Part shown: positions 16,790 to 26,102 of the stretch, in pieces
Position numbering within the stretch: position 1 is the first letter of the stretch
Layout: each line of letters begins with the position of its first letter
NCBI RefSeq assembly: GCF_001435975.1
Contig: NZ_AYYR01000083.1
Span: 1-42,777 of the forward strand
Source of the DNA: Secundilactobacillus collinoides DSM 20515 = JCM 1123
GTDB lineage: Bacteria; Bacillota; Bacilli; Lactobacillales; Lactobacillaceae
DNA: 42,777 nucleotides
Reading direction: 5' to 3'
Notes under the pieces: generated by a model
Told to the model about the DNA's origin: nothing
The model's database searches: none
What the model saw: the letters and a program-made list of their open reading frames with translations, nothing else
Translations under genes and position numbers: made by a program

Positions 16790-18226
16790 ATGACACAAGA
16801 GCGCACCCCCTTGACCCCAAAAACAACTGTTGCCATCACCGCCGCCGCGACGTTAACGGCGGATCAGCGCGAGGTATTAGATGATCTGTACCAGCCGCTC
16901 ATTGGCGTCGCCGGCTATGGATTACTACTTGTGCTGTGGCGCCAGCTGGGGTTGAACCACGGGACCCAGGTGCAGCTGAAACACAGTGAGCTGCTTAACT
17001 TGCTGAATATCAGCGTGACCGAACTCGAACACTGCCGTCAGCGGCTGGAGGCCCTGGAACTGATGCAAACGTATCGTAATCAACCGGATAAACTGCCGGA
17101 ATTGGTCTACGAACTGCAGCAGCCTGTTTCAGCCAGCACATTTTTTGGTGACGACCTGTTAAGTGTCCTGTTGCTGGATGTTGTTGGTGAAAAACAGTTT
17201 AAACGTCTGCGGGCGCACTTTGCCCGGCCAGCGATGACGCACGAGGGGTTAACGAATATTTCCAGCCAATTTTTGGATGTGTTCCAGGTTAATGACCGTC
17301 TGATTGCGACACCACCGGCATTGATCTCTGAAACAAAGTCTGCGTTTAATGACAATGAGGACGTCACTAATTGGCCAAAGCAGACCGCTGAGTCACACTT
17401 TGACTTTGACCTGCTGGTGGATATTTTAAAACGTTCATACGTGAACCTTGAGGATATTAAGGCAAACCGGGAACTCATTTTAAATGAACACTTGATGTAT
17501 GGTCTGACTGAACCTGAAATGGCCGATTATATTAACCGGTCAACAAATTTGGCGACCAACGCGTTGAATGCACGGCAGTTGCAGGCCATGATTGCTGAGG
17601 AGCAACGCAATCTATCACGGTCGGCAACGCCGCCTTCCGAGCCGGGTCAGTCGCACACGGCAAAGACGTCTGAAACAGCTTCGACGAGTGCCAGCACCAA
17701 AAAGGGTCAATACTCAAAACAGGAGCGGGCGCTGATCACAGTTGCAAATCAGGTGTCACCTATGGCATTTTTGAACAAAATGCACGAAGAAAAGGGCGGC
17801 TTTGTGACGAACGGCGAGCAGCGCATTATTGAGAACCTGCTGAGTAAGCAGATCTTTTCGGGCGCCGTCATTAACGTACTGATTTTCTATTTACTCATGG
17901 ACATGAAACAGGCGGCGCTGACCCAGCGGCTGACTGAAACGATTGCGAACAGTTGGGCGCAGGCTGGTGTCAAGACGGCGGATGATGCGGTCAAAGAGAT
18001 TCACCGGTTTCAAGAAGAGCGGAACAAACCGCGACCAAACCGCAACGGTAATCGCTGGTCTCAGGGAACGGTTAAAGAAACCTTACCGGACTGGGCCAAA
18101 AAAGATTATCAACCCGCTAAAAAAACGGCTGATGATTCCGTGTCTGATGCGCAGCAGCAACGCGCCATTGACCGGTTGAACAAACTCAGAGCGGAAAAGC
18201 AGGATCGAAATGGAGGTGACGCATAA
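16790..18226 (+). CDS. dnaB: Replication initiation and membrane attachment protein DnaB (Firmicute type)
   Basis: Helicase-loading accessory protein of low-GC Gram-positives, acting with DnaD and DnaI at oriC and in replication restart; it is not the replicative helicase that carries this name in E. coli. The 478-residue protein has an N-terminal winged-helix region (about 20-110), a middle DnaB_2/DnaD-like part, a low-complexity linker around residues 280-305 (Ser, Thr, Ala rich), and a second DnaB_2-type domain before a basic tail. I chose the ATG at 16790, properly spaced from the GGGGGGAT at 16777-16783, rather than the ATG at 16775 that overlaps it. The stop is directly followed by dnaI. 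Confidence 0.92.
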   Translation: MTQERTPLTPKTTVAITAAATLTADQREVLDDLYQPLIGVAGYGLLLVLWRQLGLNHGTQVQLKHSELLNLLNISVTELEHCRQRLEALELMQTYRNQPDKLPELVYELQQPVSASTFFGDDLLSVLLLDVVGEKQFKRLRAHFARPAMTHEGLTNISSQFLDVFQVNDRLIATPPALISETKSAFNDNEDVTNWPKQTAESHFDFDLLVDILKRSYVNLEDIKANRELILNEHLMYGLTEPEMADYINRSTNLATNALNARQLQAMIAEEQRNLSRSATPPSEPGQSHTAKTSETASTSASTKKGQYSKQERALITVANQVSPMAFLNKMHEEKGGFVTNGEQRIIENLLSKQIFSGAVINVLIFYLLMDMKQAALTQRLTETIANSWAQAGVKTADDAVKEIHRFQEERNKPRPNRNGNRWSQGTVKETLPDWAKKDYQPAKKTADDSVSDAQQQRAIDRLNKLRAEKQDRNGGDA

Positions 18227-19156
18227 ATGGACAATATCAGTGATGCCATGCAACGTTACATGGACCAGCATCAGCTGAACCATAATTACCAGGAACTTAT
18301 GCAACGGGTCTATCAGGATGCTGACGTGCAGGCCTTTATCAAAGCAAATGACGCCGACCTCGATGAGCAGCAGATCGACCGTTCGTCAGCAAAGCTCTAT
18401 GAGTATGTGACGGAACGTGACCGGCTCGCAGCTGGTCAACAGACCTTCGCACCGGGCTATGAGCCTAAATTGATCATGAATAACCATTTGATCGATGTGG
18501 CTTACTTGCCGACAGAGGCCCAAATTGCGAAACAAAAGCAGCAATCTCTGCATAAGCGGGTCAATTCTGTCCTGATGCCGAAATTAATTCGTAAAGCCTC
18601 CTTCGACCATTTCGACGCGTCTGATAAGGATCGGGTGCCAGCGTTAATGGCGGCCTTGGATTTTACGGATGCCTATGTAGCGGCACCGAAGGACTACCAT
18701 CAGGGCCTTTATTTTTACGGCAGTTTCGGTGTGGGGAAGACCTATCTGTTGGGTGCAATCGCCAACCGGCTTGCTGAGAAGGGCTTTAAGTCCACCCTAG
18801 TGCATTTTCCGAGCTTTGCTGTGGAAATGAAAAACGCAATTGGGAATAATCAAGTGGCTGAAAAATTGGATGCCATTAAAAAGGCCCACGTCCTCATGAT
18901 TGATGATATTGGCGCGGATGCTATGTCTGCCTGGGTCCGAGATGAAGTTCTCGGCGTGATTTTGGAATACCGGATGCAGTCAGAATTGACGACCTTCTTC
19001 TCATCGAACTTTTCCATGGATCAGTTGGAGAAAGAGCATTTGCAGGTGACTCAAAAGGGCGATGTGGAGCCGTTGAAAGCCAAGCGATTAATGCAACGTT
19101 TTCACTTTTTAGCCAAGGAGATCGAAATGATCGGTCAAAACCGGCGACCAAATTAA
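18227..19156 (+). CDS. dnaI: Primosomal protein DnaI (helicase loader)
   Basis: AAA+ ATPase that loads the replicative helicase onto DNA. The 309-residue protein has an N-terminal helicase-interacting domain (about 1-135) and a C-terminal AAA+ domain with Walker A GSFGVGKT (about 165-172), Walker B VLMIDDIGAD (about 223-232) and a sensor-like FFSSNFS. The N-terminal part has no obvious C4 zinc cluster, unlike what is described for Bacillus DnaI. Start 18227 follows GGAGGTGA and abuts the dnaB stop with no gap, so the two are translationally linked. The thrS promoter begins only three bases after its stop. Confidence 0.93.
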   Translation: MDNISDAMQRYMDQHQLNHNYQELMQRVYQDADVQAFIKANDADLDEQQIDRSSAKLYEYVTERDRLAAGQQTFAPGYEPKLIMNNHLIDVAYLPTEAQIAKQKQQSLHKRVNSVLMPKLIRKASFDHFDASDKDRVPALMAALDFTDAYVAAPKDYHQGLYFYGSFGVGKTYLLGAIANRLAEKGFKSTLVHFPSFAVEMKNAIGNNQVAEKLDAIKKAHVLMIDDIGADAMSAWVRDEVLGVILEYRMQSELTTFFSSNFSMDQLEKEHLQVTQKGDVEPLKAKRLMQRFHFLAKEIEMIGQNRRPN

Positions 19157-19158
19157 CC

Positions 19159-19187
19159 TTGACGAAATAAATTCGGCGTGGTTTAAT
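19159..19187 (+). promoter_or_regulatory. Promoter of the thrS T-box transcript
   Basis: TTGACG at 19159-19164 and TTTAAT at 19182-19187 with a 17-base spacer and a TG extension at 19179-19180. It starts three bases after the dnaI stop. Confidence 0.8.
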
Positions 19188-19193
19188 GAGGAT

Positions 19194-19460
19194 TGTAATC
19201 ATAAATTAAGACTTTAAATGTTTGAAAGACATGACTTGTATGACCTTTCCAAGAGAGAGACGACATCTTCTGTAAGGCGTTTCGTTAGGAATCACAAGCT
19301 ACCACTTTCTGGTATGTGCGGTGGATAATACCGTGCCGGCGGGTCCGTTAATCCTTCTGAGGTCAGGCGATTGGTGCACCAATTTCCTGATGAATTCGGG
19401 TGGAACCGCGCTAAATAACGTCCCGGTGTTTGCAATTTTGCAGACACCGGGATTTTTTTA
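19194..19460 (+). promoter_or_regulatory. Threonine T-box leader of thrS
   Basis: Senses uncharged tRNA-Thr and lets transcription continue into thrS. The conserved T-box GGGTGGAACCGCG lies at 19398-19410. Stem I can close by pairing CCAAGAGAG (near 19249) with CTTTCTGG (19305-19312), which places ACC (19301-19303), a threonine codon followed by A, in the specifier loop. The leader ends in a strong terminator, TCCCGGTGTTTGC against GCAGACACCGGGA, plus seven T (19421-19459). The TGGA bulge predicts a U discriminator base on the tRNA. Confidence 0.93.
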
Positions 19461-19513
19461 TCCACCGGTACCGCAGTACATTTAAGTAGGCTATTTTAAA
19501 GGAGAAGAAGAAT

Positions 19514-21457
19514 ATGTCAGAAATTTCATTAGAATTTCCAGATGGCAGCAAGCGTCAGTTTGAAGCCGGCGCCTCCGCAAAGGATGTTGCCCAATCAATC
19601 GCGATCAGTTTAGCAAAGAAGGCCGTTGCTGGTAAGTTAGACGGCAAGTTGATCAACTTGAACGCCCCCATCAACAACGATGGTAAAATTGAAATCGTTA
19701 CTAAGGACAGCGAAGATGGGTTAGCTGTTTTACGGTCAACGGTTGCCTTGCTGGCTAAGGTTTCCTTGAAAGAAATTTTCTCAGACATTCGTTTTGGGGA
19801 AGACAGCGGCGACGCTGAGGGCTTGTATATCGATACTGATAAGGACGATGGCCAAGTCAGTGCCGACGATTTGGAAGCTATCAGTACGAAGATCCAATCG
19901 TTTGTTGATAAAAAGACTGAATTGAAGCACGAAAGCGTCAGCAAGGCAGATGCTTTAAAGAAGTTAGCCGACAGCAAGTTCGAAGCACAACTTGTTCAGG
20001 ATTCAGAAAACACCAGCTTTGATTTTTACACCGTTGACGGCGTGGAAGTCTTGAACAATGGTGTGGCTTTTGAAAACGCTGGCGACGTGAAGTTCTTCCG
20101 TCTTCTGTCAGTTGCCGGAGCCTACTTTGAAGGCAAGTCCTCAAACGACATGCTGCAACGGATCTACGGGACGGCGTTCTACAAGCAAGCCGCCCTTGAC
20201 GATGATCTAAAAGCACGTCAGGAAGCCCGCGAGCGTGATCACCGGGTTATCGGGAATGATTTGGATCTGTTCTTCGTTGATCCTAAAGCCGGTGCCGGTC
20301 TGCCATACTGGATGCCAAATGGTGCCACTATTCGCCGGACTATCGAACGTTACGTTATCGATAAGGAAGTTGCCGATGGGTACAAGCATGTGTACACCCC
20401 AGTGTTAGCTAACTTGGATCTATACAAGACTTCTGGTCACTGGGCCCACTACCGCGATGACATGTTCCCACCAATGGACATGGGTGATGGTGAAATGCTT
20501 GAATTGCGGCCAATGAACTGTCCATCACATATTCAAATTTACAACCACCACATCCGTTCATACCGTGAGTTACCACTGCGGATCGCTGAACTTGGGATGA
20601 TGCACCGTTACGAAAAATCAGGTGCCTTGAGCGGTTTGCAACGGGTTCGTGAAATGACCTTGAACGATGGGCACACGTTCGTTACCCTGGATCAAGTGCA
20701 AGACGAATTCAAGAAGATCCTAACCCTGATCATGGACGTTTACAACGACTTTAACATTACAGATTACACCTTCCGTTTGTCCTATCGTGACCCAGTCAAC
20801 ACCGCTAAGTACTTCGATGACGATGAAATGTGGAACCGGAGCCAATCAATGCTGAAGGGTGCCATGGACGACTTAGGCCTCGACTACTACGAAGCCGAAG
20901 GGGAAGCTGCCTTCTACGGTCCTAAGTTGGATATCCAAACCAAGACTGCTTTAGGTAATGATGAAACTATGTCGACTATTCAATTAGACTTCATGTTGCC
21001 GCAACAGTTCGACCTGAGTTACATTGGCGCTGATGGTGAAAAGCACCGTCCCGTTATGATTCACCGTGGGATTGTTGGGACTATGGAACGGTTCATCGCT
21101 TACCTGACCGAAATCTACAAGGGTGCTTTCCCAACTTGGTTGGCGCCTAAGCAGGTAACAATCATCCCAGTTAGTGATGACAAGCATGGCGACTACGCTG
21201 AATCATTACGCAAGAAATTTGCTGCTGCCGATGTTCGGGTGGACGTTGACCACCGTGGCGAAAAGATGAACTACTTGATCCGCGATGCCCAAACCCACAA
21301 AATTCCATATACGCTGGTTGTTGGTGACCAAGAAAAGGCCAACAACGCCGTCAGTGTTCGGAAGTACGGTGAACAGGACAGTAACAGTATGAGTGCTGAT
21401 GCCTTCCTATCTGAAGTATTAGGCGACATTGAAAACTACAGCCGCGCAGACAAATAA
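19514..21457 (+). CDS. thrS: Threonyl-tRNA synthetase
   Basis: Charges tRNA-Thr. The 647-residue class II synthetase has an N-terminal TGS domain (about 1-62), an editing/SAD domain (about 65-235), the catalytic core with motif 1 around RRTIERYV, the zinc cysteine in RPMNCPSH, motif 2 [20 protein letters not shown] and motif 3 [13 protein letters not shown], and a C-terminal anticodon-binding domain. Start follows AAGGAGAAG. Expression is controlled by the T-box just upstream. Codon use is noticeably more optimised than in neighbouring dnaB, as expected of a highly expressed gene. Confidence 0.97.
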   Translation: MSEISLEFPDGSKRQFEAGASAKDVAQSIAISLAKKAVAGKLDGKLINLNAPINNDGKIEIVTKDSEDGLAVLRSTVALLAKVSLKEIFSDIRFGEDSGDAEGLYIDTDKDDGQVSADDLEAISTKIQSFVDKKTELKHESVSKADALKKLADSKFEAQLVQDSENTSFDFYTVDGVEVLNNGVAFENAGDVKFFRLLSVAGAYFEGKSSNDMLQRIYGTAFYKQAALDDDLKARQEARERDHRVIGNDLDLFFVDPKAGAGLPYWMPNGATIRRTIERYVIDKEVADGYKHVYTPVLANLDLYKTSGHWAHYRDDMFPPMDMGDGEMLELRPMNCPSHIQIYNHHIRSYRELPLRIAELGMMHRYEKSGALSGLQRVREMTLNDGHTFVTLDQVQDEFKKILTLIMDVYNDFNITDYTFRLSYRDPVNTAKYFDDDEMWNRSQSMLKGAMDDLGLDYYEAEGEAAFYGPKLDIQTKTALGNDETMSTIQLDFMLPQQFDLSYIGADGEKHRPVMIHRGIVGTMERFIAYLTEIYKGAFPTWLAPKQVTIIPVSDDKHGDYAESLRKKFAAADVRVDVDHRGEKMNYLIRDAQTHKIPYTLVVGDQEKANNAVSVRKYGEQDSNSMSADAFLSEVLGDIENYSRADK

Positions 21458-21471
21458 TTGTGAAAAGGGGG

Positions 21472-21500
21472 TCGACAGATAATCGGCCCTGCGCTATAAT
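21472..21500 (+). promoter_or_regulatory. Promoter of the infC-rpmI-rplT operon
   Basis: TCGACA at 21472-21477 and a perfect TATAAT at 21495-21500, 17 bases apart. It lies 14 bases after the thrS stop. Confidence 0.85.
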
Positions 21501-21506
21501 TTGTAT

Positions 21507-21746
21507 TCGTGAGCTTTTAAGTAAGACGAGTTGACATGAATTAGGATACATGGTATTCTAGTTTGGTTGATAAATGTAAGTAGAAGCACCCGCTTCTCGC
21601 CTCGTGACCCACGTTGCCTGGCTGATACGTAAATAACCTGATCGCAGTCCTGCGGTTCAGGAACTTTAACGGGTGCTGTTGTGAGACAGCACCCGTTTTG
21701 TTTATGCAGACTTATGTTGATTGTTTTTAAACTCACTCGGAGGTGA
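21507..21746 (+). promoter_or_regulatory. Structured leader of infC-rpmI-rplT (L20-leader type)
   Basis: A 240-base untranslated leader precedes infC. It ends in an attenuator-like hairpin, CGGGTGCTGT-tgtg-AGACAGCACCCG followed by TTTTGTTT (about 21669-21706). The upstream half contains ACCCGCTTCT and AGCACCCGC that could pair alternatively with the terminator arm (CGGGTGCT). In Bacillus the equivalent leader is bound by ribosomal protein L20, which causes premature termination; placement and architecture here fit, but the L20 binding fold was not modelled. Confidence 0.75.
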
Positions 21747-21752
21747 ATGACC

Positions 21753-22268
21753 ATAGCAAACGATATGATGGTTAACGAAGGAATCCGTGCCCGTGAAGTT
21801 CGATTGATTGCTGCAAACGGCGATCAATTGGGTATCAAGAGTAAGCGTGATGCGCTTCAGTTAGCTGATGATGCTGAATTGGATCTTGTCCTGGTTGCCC
21901 CAAAGGCAAAACCTCCAGTAGCCCGAATCATGGACTACGGGAAGTACCGGTTTGAGATGCAAAAGAAGCAACGTGAAGCTCGTAAGAAGCAAAAGGTCGT
22001 TAGCATTAAAGAAGTTCGCTTGAGTCCGTCAATTGATGACAACGACTTTAACACTAAGCTGAAGAACGCTATCAAGTTCTTGAGCAAGGGTGAAAAAGTT
22101 CGGGTCTCAATTCGATTTAAGGGTCGTGCCATTACCCATAAGGAAATTGGTCGCGACGTGTTAAACCGGATGGCTGCAGCAACTAGCGAAGTCGCTACTG
22201 TTGAACAGCGTCCGAAGATGGATGGCCGAAGCATGTTCTTGATGCTGACACCAAAAGTAGAAAAATAG
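21753..22268 (+). CDS. infC: Translation initiation factor IF-3
   Basis: Binds the 30S subunit, prevents premature 50S joining and rejects non-standard start codons. From the preferred start the protein has 171 residues: an N-terminal domain beginning [18 protein letters not shown], a basic linker ([11 protein letters not shown]) and the C-terminal domain with [12 protein letters not shown] and the conserved [10 protein letters not shown] ending. The only upstream ATG, at 21747, is just three bases from GGAGG (21739-21743), too close for efficient use. The ATA at 21753 is nine bases away, and rare starts are typical of autoregulated infC. If the ATG is used the product gains two residues. Confidence 0.93.
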   Translation: MANDMMVNEGIRAREVRLIAANGDQLGIKSKRDALQLADDAELDLVLVAPKAKPPVARIMDYGKYRFEMQKKQREARKKQKVVSIKEVRLSPSIDDNDFNTKLKNAIKFLSKGEKVRVSIRFKGRAITHKEIGRDVLNRMAAATSEVATVEQRPKMDGRSMFLMLTPKVEK

Positions 22269-22295
22269 TTGTAAGAAATTAGGAGGATTTACGTT

Positions 22296-22493
22296 ATGCC
22301 AAAGATGAAGACAAACCGTGCTAGTGCCAAGCGTTTCAAGGTATCTGCCAAGGGTGGTATTAAGAGCGCCAATGCTTACACAAGTCACCGTTTCCACGGT
22401 AAGACCAAGAAGCAACGTCGTCAATTGCGTGGGACTTCAATGATGAAGTCAAACACTATCAAGAAGACGTACCACGCATTATTACAAAAGTAA
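22296..22493 (+). CDS. rpmI: 50S ribosomal protein L35
   Basis: A 65-residue basic ribosomal protein of the large subunit, starting MPKMKTNRASAKRFK and containing the SHRFHGKTKKQRRQLRG core of the family. An AGGAGGA site precedes the ATG. It is the second gene of the infC-rpmI-rplT operon and shares its leader control. Confidence 0.97.
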   Translation: MPKMKTNRASAKRFKVSAKGGIKSANAYTSHRFHGKTKKQRRQLRGTSMMKSNTIKKTYHALLQK

Positions 22494-22575
22494 TCAACGT
22501 TACTTCATTACAGTGACGCATCAATCGAGACACTGTTAGTCGAGAGACTGGCCGTAAGTATTAGGAGGAATTATT

Positions 22576-22929
22576 ATGCCACGAGTTAAAGGTGGAACAG
22601 TTACACGCGCACGCCACAAGAAAGTTCTTAAGTTAGCCAAGGGTTACCGCGGCTCAAAGCACCGTTTGTTTAAGGTTGCTAAAGACCAAGTTATGAAGGG
22701 TGCTCAATACGCATTCCGCGACCGTAAGGCCAACAAGCGTAACTTCCGTCGTTTATGGATCGCCCGGATCAACGCCGCAGCCCGGATCAATGGTCTGAGC
22801 TACAGCAAGATGATGTTTGGTTTGAAGCAAGCTAACATCGAAGTTAACCGTAAGATGCTGGCTGACTTAGCTGTTAACGATGCAGACGCCTTCAAGGCTT
22901 TTGCAGACGCTGCTAAGAAAGCTCTTTAA
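22576..22929 (+). CDS. rplT: 50S ribosomal protein L20
   Basis: A 117-residue primary 23S rRNA-binding protein needed early in 50S assembly, and in Bacillus the autorepressor of this operon. The sequence shows the long basic N-terminal tail ([26 protein letters not shown]) and the globular RNA-binding part with [15 protein letters not shown] and LSYSKMM. AGGAGGAA precedes the ATG. The 82 bases between rpmI and rplT hold only a short hairpin-prone stretch. Confidence 0.97.
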   Translation: MPRVKGGTVTRARHKKVLKLAKGYRGSKHRLFKVAKDQVMKGAQYAFRDRKANKRNFRRLWIARINAAARINGLSYSKMMFGLKQANIEVNRKMLADLAVNDADAFKAFADAAKKAL

Positions 22930-22943
22930 TCAACAACTAATAG

Positions 22944-22981
22944 ACGAGGCCGAGGTGTTTGTCACTTCGACCTCGTTTTTT
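22944..22981 (+). terminator. Terminator of the infC operon
   Basis: ACGAGGCCGAGGTG pairs with CACTTCGACCTCGT (two wobbles) around TTTGT, followed by a T-run. It starts 15 bases after the rplT stop. Confidence 0.92.
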
Positions 22982-23390
22982 ATTTTAGCAAGCGGTCCAT
23001 TCTGTTTTGACAGTTGCGCGCAACTTTTACCGTCACGTTTCGATAAACTGTGCTAACCAAATAGGACCCTTAAACCTGTGACTAAGAGTGCGCTTCACCG
23101 TGCCGGCCGTCAAAAACACGTTCATGACAGTGGCTGGAGAATCCGTTCTTGACCGTTCGGGCCAATCTGACCATTGAAAAATTCCATGGTGCCTAACACT
23201 GAGCCCTCGACGTGCTGGTGACTGGGCTATGGTCGGTGAGAAGTGCGATAGTATGCGCATTGTTGCGTTTGCTGCTGATGATAAACTAGTTCTTTTTTGG
23301 GCTGAACAGCGGACTAATGGGCTGGTGCAGCAACGCCGTGCGATAAACGGTCTTTAATATAGTAGAAAATTCATATTTTCAAGTAGTAGG
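22982..23390. other. Gap without a supported gene
   Basis: About 410 bases with no ORF that has both a ribosome binding site and recognisable content. A 75-codon minus-strand frame (23033-23260) and a 34-codon plus-strand frame (23253-23357) are present but unconvincing. The base composition is gene-like rather than AT-rich, so it may be the remains of a lost gene. Confidence 0.5.
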
Positions 23391-23392
23391 GT

Positions 23393-23421
23393 TAGTCAAA
23401 CAGGCGAAAGTCCAGTATAAT
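23393..23421 (+). promoter_or_regulatory. Promoter of the yqeG operon
   Basis: TATAAT at 23416-23421 with a weak TAGTCA at 23393-23398, 17 bases apart, 34 bases before yqeG. It probably drives the run of genes from yqeG to tmcAL, which have no internal terminator. Confidence 0.6.
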
Positions 23422-23454
23422 AGACTGTCAGTAGAGAAATAAAAGGAGTCCGTC

Positions 23455-24000
23455 ATGATATCAGGATTTACCCCGACTTGGATGATTCGTGCCACTTATG
23501 ACATTTCACCTGAGACGTTAATTCAGCTTGGCATCAAGGTCGTGTTAACCGATCTGGACAACACGCTGATTGCTTGGAATAACCCCTATGGTACAAGTGA
23601 ACTTAAAAATTGGATGTTGGAATTGGAACGGGTGGGGATTCAACTCGTCGTGGTCTCGAACAACTCGCACCAGCGGGTTAAAAAGGCCGTGGCACCACTA
23701 GGCTTACCATTTGTTTCACGAGCATTAAAACCGCTCCCCTTTGGCATTAAACGCGCCATGCGTCAGTATCACGTCACCGCCGATCAAACGGTGATGGTGG
23801 GCGATCAATTGCTGACGGACGTGGCTGCGGCCAATGCCAGCCGGGTGCGGAGTATATTGGTGAAACCAATTGTCGCTAGTGATGCTTGGAATACGAAAAT
23901 CAACCGGTTCTTTGAACATTTTGTGATGCACAGCGTCAAAAAGGCGCACCCAGAACTCACCTATCGAAAGGAAATAACCATTAATGGACGACACAACTAA
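23455..24000 (+). CDS. yqeG: YqeG family HAD phosphatase
   Basis: A 181-residue HAD-superfamily (IIIA) protein. The catalytic DxDxT is LTDLDNTL (D33, D35), with motif II VVVSNNS and the motif III/IV region VMVGDQLLTD. No physiological substrate is established; conserved linkage to the ribosome-assembly GTPase gene yqeH suggests a related role. The ATG at 23455 follows AAAGGAG. The end overlaps yqeH by 17 bases, so the pair is probably translationally coupled. Confidence 0.92.
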   Translation: MISGFTPTWMIRATYDISPETLIQLGIKVVLTDLDNTLIAWNNPYGTSELKNWMLELERVGIQLVVVSNNSHQRVKKAVAPLGLPFVSRALKPLPFGIKRAMRQYHVTADQTVMVGDQLLTDVAAANASRVRSILVKPIVASDAWNTKINRFFEHFVMHSVKKAHPELTYRKEITINGRHN

Positions 24001-25120
24001 CACCGACGTCTTAGTTGACGGCGAAACACTGTACTGTATCGGGTGCGGTGCCCAGATTCAAACGACTGAAAAGGATAAACCAGGCTACACACCGAAGTCC
24101 GCACTGGAAAAAGGTTTGCAAACGGGCGAACTGTATTGCCAACGCTGTTTTCGGTTGCGGCACTACAATGAAATCGTGCCCGTTGGCCTGACTGACGACG
24201 ATTTCTTAAAATTGTTGACCCAAATTCGAGATGCTGACGCGCTGATCGTTTACGTGGTCGATATTTTTGACTTTAACGGGTCGATTATTCCTGGCCTGCA
24301 CCGATTCGTTGGGGATAACCCCATCTTGATGGTGGGGAACAAGGAAGATTTGTTACCGCGGTCATTAAAGCGGCCTAAGTTGCGCGATTGGATTCGTCAA
24401 CGGGCCAATGAACAAGGGTTACGTCCAATCGACGTGGCACTGGTCTCAGCCAAGACGAATCATTCGGTCGACCAGTTGCTGCAGAAGATCGACAAATACC
24501 GTGAGGGCCGTGATGTTTACATCGTAGGTGTGACCAATGTTGGGAAGTCGACGCTGATCAATCAGATTATCCATCAGCGAACCGGCGAGCAAAACGTTAT
24601 CACGACATCTCGTTTTCCTGGGACAACGCTTGACCGGATCGAAATTCCATTGGACGACGGCCATTCATTAGTCGACACCCCCGGAATCATCCACGAGTCA
24701 CAGATGGCGCACTTCCTGACAGGTAAAGATCTGAAGATTGCGGCCCCGCAAAAACAAATCAAGCCAAAGGTCTTCCAATTAAATGACCAGCAAACCATTT
24801 TCTTAGCCGGGTTAGCTCGGTTTGATTACGTTCGCGGACCTAGGACCGGATTTACAGTCTACGTTGAAAACACGTTACCGCTGCACCGGACCAAATTGGA
24901 AAACGCGGATACTTTTTATGACAAGCACGTGGGTGATCTATTAACACCACCTGCAGATCTGGACCAGCTCCCACCGCTGACCCGCCACGAGTTTAAAATC
25001 ACAGAGAAGAGTGACCTCGTTTTCGAGGGCCTGGGGTGGATCACGGTTCCCGCAGGCACAGTAGTCGCCGGATACGCCCCGAAAGGTGTCGGCGTGCTGG
25101 TTCGCAAAGCAATGATTTAA
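23984..25120 (+). CDS. yqeH: Ribosome biogenesis GTPase YqeH
   Basis: Circularly permuted GTPase needed for 30S subunit assembly in Bacillus. The 378-residue protein starts with a treble-clef zinc finger (C18, C21, C52, C55), then the permuted G motifs in order: G4 NKED (119-122), G5 SAK (about 155-157), G1 GVTNVGKST (182-190) and G3 DTPG (231-234). A C-terminal RNA-binding-like region follows. The ATG lies inside yqeG. The gene is followed after only a few bases by yhbY. Confidence 0.96.
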   Translation: MDDTTNTDVLVDGETLYCIGCGAQIQTTEKDKPGYTPKSALEKGLQTGELYCQRCFRLRHYNEIVPVGLTDDDFLKLLTQIRDADALIVYVVDIFDFNGSIIPGLHRFVGDNPILMVGNKEDLLPRSLKRPKLRDWIRQRANEQGLRPIDVALVSAKTNHSVDQLLQKIDKYREGRDVYIVGVTNVGKSTLINQIIHQRTGEQNVITTSRFPGTTLDRIEIPLDDGHSLVDTPGIIHESQMAHFLTGKDLKIAAPQKQIKPKVFQLNDQQTIFLAGLARFDYVRGPRTGFTVYVENTLPLHRTKLENADTFYDKHVGDLLTPPADLDQLPPLTRHEFKITEKSDLVFEGLGWITVPAGTVVAGYAPKGVGVLVRKAMI

Positions 25121-25132
25121 GGAGAATTGAAT

Positions 25133-25444
25133 TTGACATTAACAGGTAAACAAAAACATTATTTACGGTCACAGGCTCATCATTTGCACCCTATTTTTTC
25201 AGTTGGGAAGAATGGCTTGAACCCAGAATGGTTAGCCCAACTTGACGGTGCGTTACAAAAACGTGAACTGATCAAGATCAACCTGCAGCAGTCTGCCGAT
25301 GAAACGGTCAGCGATGTGCAGGCTTATATTGAAGCTGAAACACCTATTCAGGTTGTGCAGACCATCGGCCGGGTGCTGGTTTTATTTCAACCCGCAGATG
25401 AGGAAAAGTATCAACGTTATTCAGTTGACGTTAACCAACTGTAA
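25133..25444 (+). CDS. yhbY: Ribosome assembly RNA-binding protein YhbY (YqeI)
   Basis: A 103-residue CRM-domain RNA-binding protein associated with 50S precursors. The sequence starts with LTGKQKHYLRSQAHHLHPIF, contains the loop VGKNGLN (the GxxG-type RNA-binding turn of the CRM fold) and ends in the family-typical IGRVLVLFQP. I chose the TTG at 25133, at proper distance from AAGGAG (25119-25124); a TTG at 25127 directly abuts that site. It sits between yqeH and nadD as in Bacillus. Confidence 0.93.
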   Translation: MTLTGKQKHYLRSQAHHLHPIFSVGKNGLNPEWLAQLDGALQKRELIKINLQQSADETVSDVQAYIEAETPIQVVQTIGRVLVLFQPADEEKYQRYSVDVNQL

Positions 25445-25469
25445 GATGCAAGCATAAGGGGATATTGAG

Positions 25470-26102
25470 ATGGTAAAGGTACTGGAACGAACAGAGACCA
25501 AGGTTGTTCAGCAACTGGCTGCCAGCGTAAAGAAGAAACGCATCGGCATCCTGGGTGGGACTTTTAATCCGCCGCACCTTGGACATCTGATCATCGCAGA
25601 CCAGGTGATGGATCAATTAGGACTCGATCGGGTCCTATTTATGCCCGATGCCAACCCGCCGCACGTGGATCGCAAATTTGCGATTGACGCGCAAGAACGG
25701 GTAAAAATGGTGTGCCAAAGCATTGAGGGCAACCCTGATTTTGGGTTAGACCTGACTGAGGTGCACCGTGGCGGCATCAGTTATACGTACGATACCATGG
25801 TCGAGTTGAAGAAGAAGCACCCTGAAAATGAGTATTACTTCATCATCGGCGGTGACATGGTAGCTTACTTGCCAAAGTGGCATAAAATAGATGAACTGAT
25901 GAAACTGGTGCAGTTCGTAGGTGTTCGTCGGGAACACTCACCGCTGACATCCCAATATCCAGTGCTGTGGGTGGACGTCCCCGTTATCGATATCAGTTCC
26001 ACAAAGATTCGCGACCGCGTTAAGCACGGTCAATCGATTCGTTATATGGTGACGGATCCCGTAGCTGATTTTATAAAGGAGCGACAACTATACCGTGACT
26101 AG
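25470..26102 (+). CDS. nadD: Nicotinate-nucleotide adenylyltransferase NadD
   Basis: Makes nicotinic acid adenine dinucleotide from nicotinate mononucleotide and ATP, the penultimate NAD synthesis step. The 210-residue protein shows the nucleotidyltransferase signature GGTFNPPHLGH (29-39) and the C-terminal ISSTKIRDRV. About 23 residues precede the catalytic fold, an extension common in lactobacilli. The ATG follows AAGGGGAT. It overlaps the next gene by 8 bases. Confidence 0.95.
   Translation: MVKVLERTETKVVQQLAASVKKKRIGILGGTFNPPHLGHLIIADQVMDQLGLDRVLFMPDANPPHVDRKFAIDAQERVKMVCQSIEGNPDFGLDLTEVHRGGISYTYDTMVELKKKHPENEYYFIIGGDMVAYLPKWHKIDELMKLVQFVGVRREHSPLTSQYPVLWVDVPVIDISSTKIRDRVKHGQSIRYMVTDPVADFIKERQLYRD

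Noticed and set aside
21494-21754. 86-codon minus-strand frame across the infC leader
   Set aside because: It is antisense to the structured leader and is explained by it.
23033-23260. 75-codon minus-strand frame after rplT
   Set aside because: No ribosome binding site, unusual composition and no family resemblance.
23253-23357. 34-codon + strand frame starting MRIVAFAADDKLVLFW
   Set aside because: Composition is protein-like but there is no Shine-Dalgarno and no context; possibly a gene fragment.
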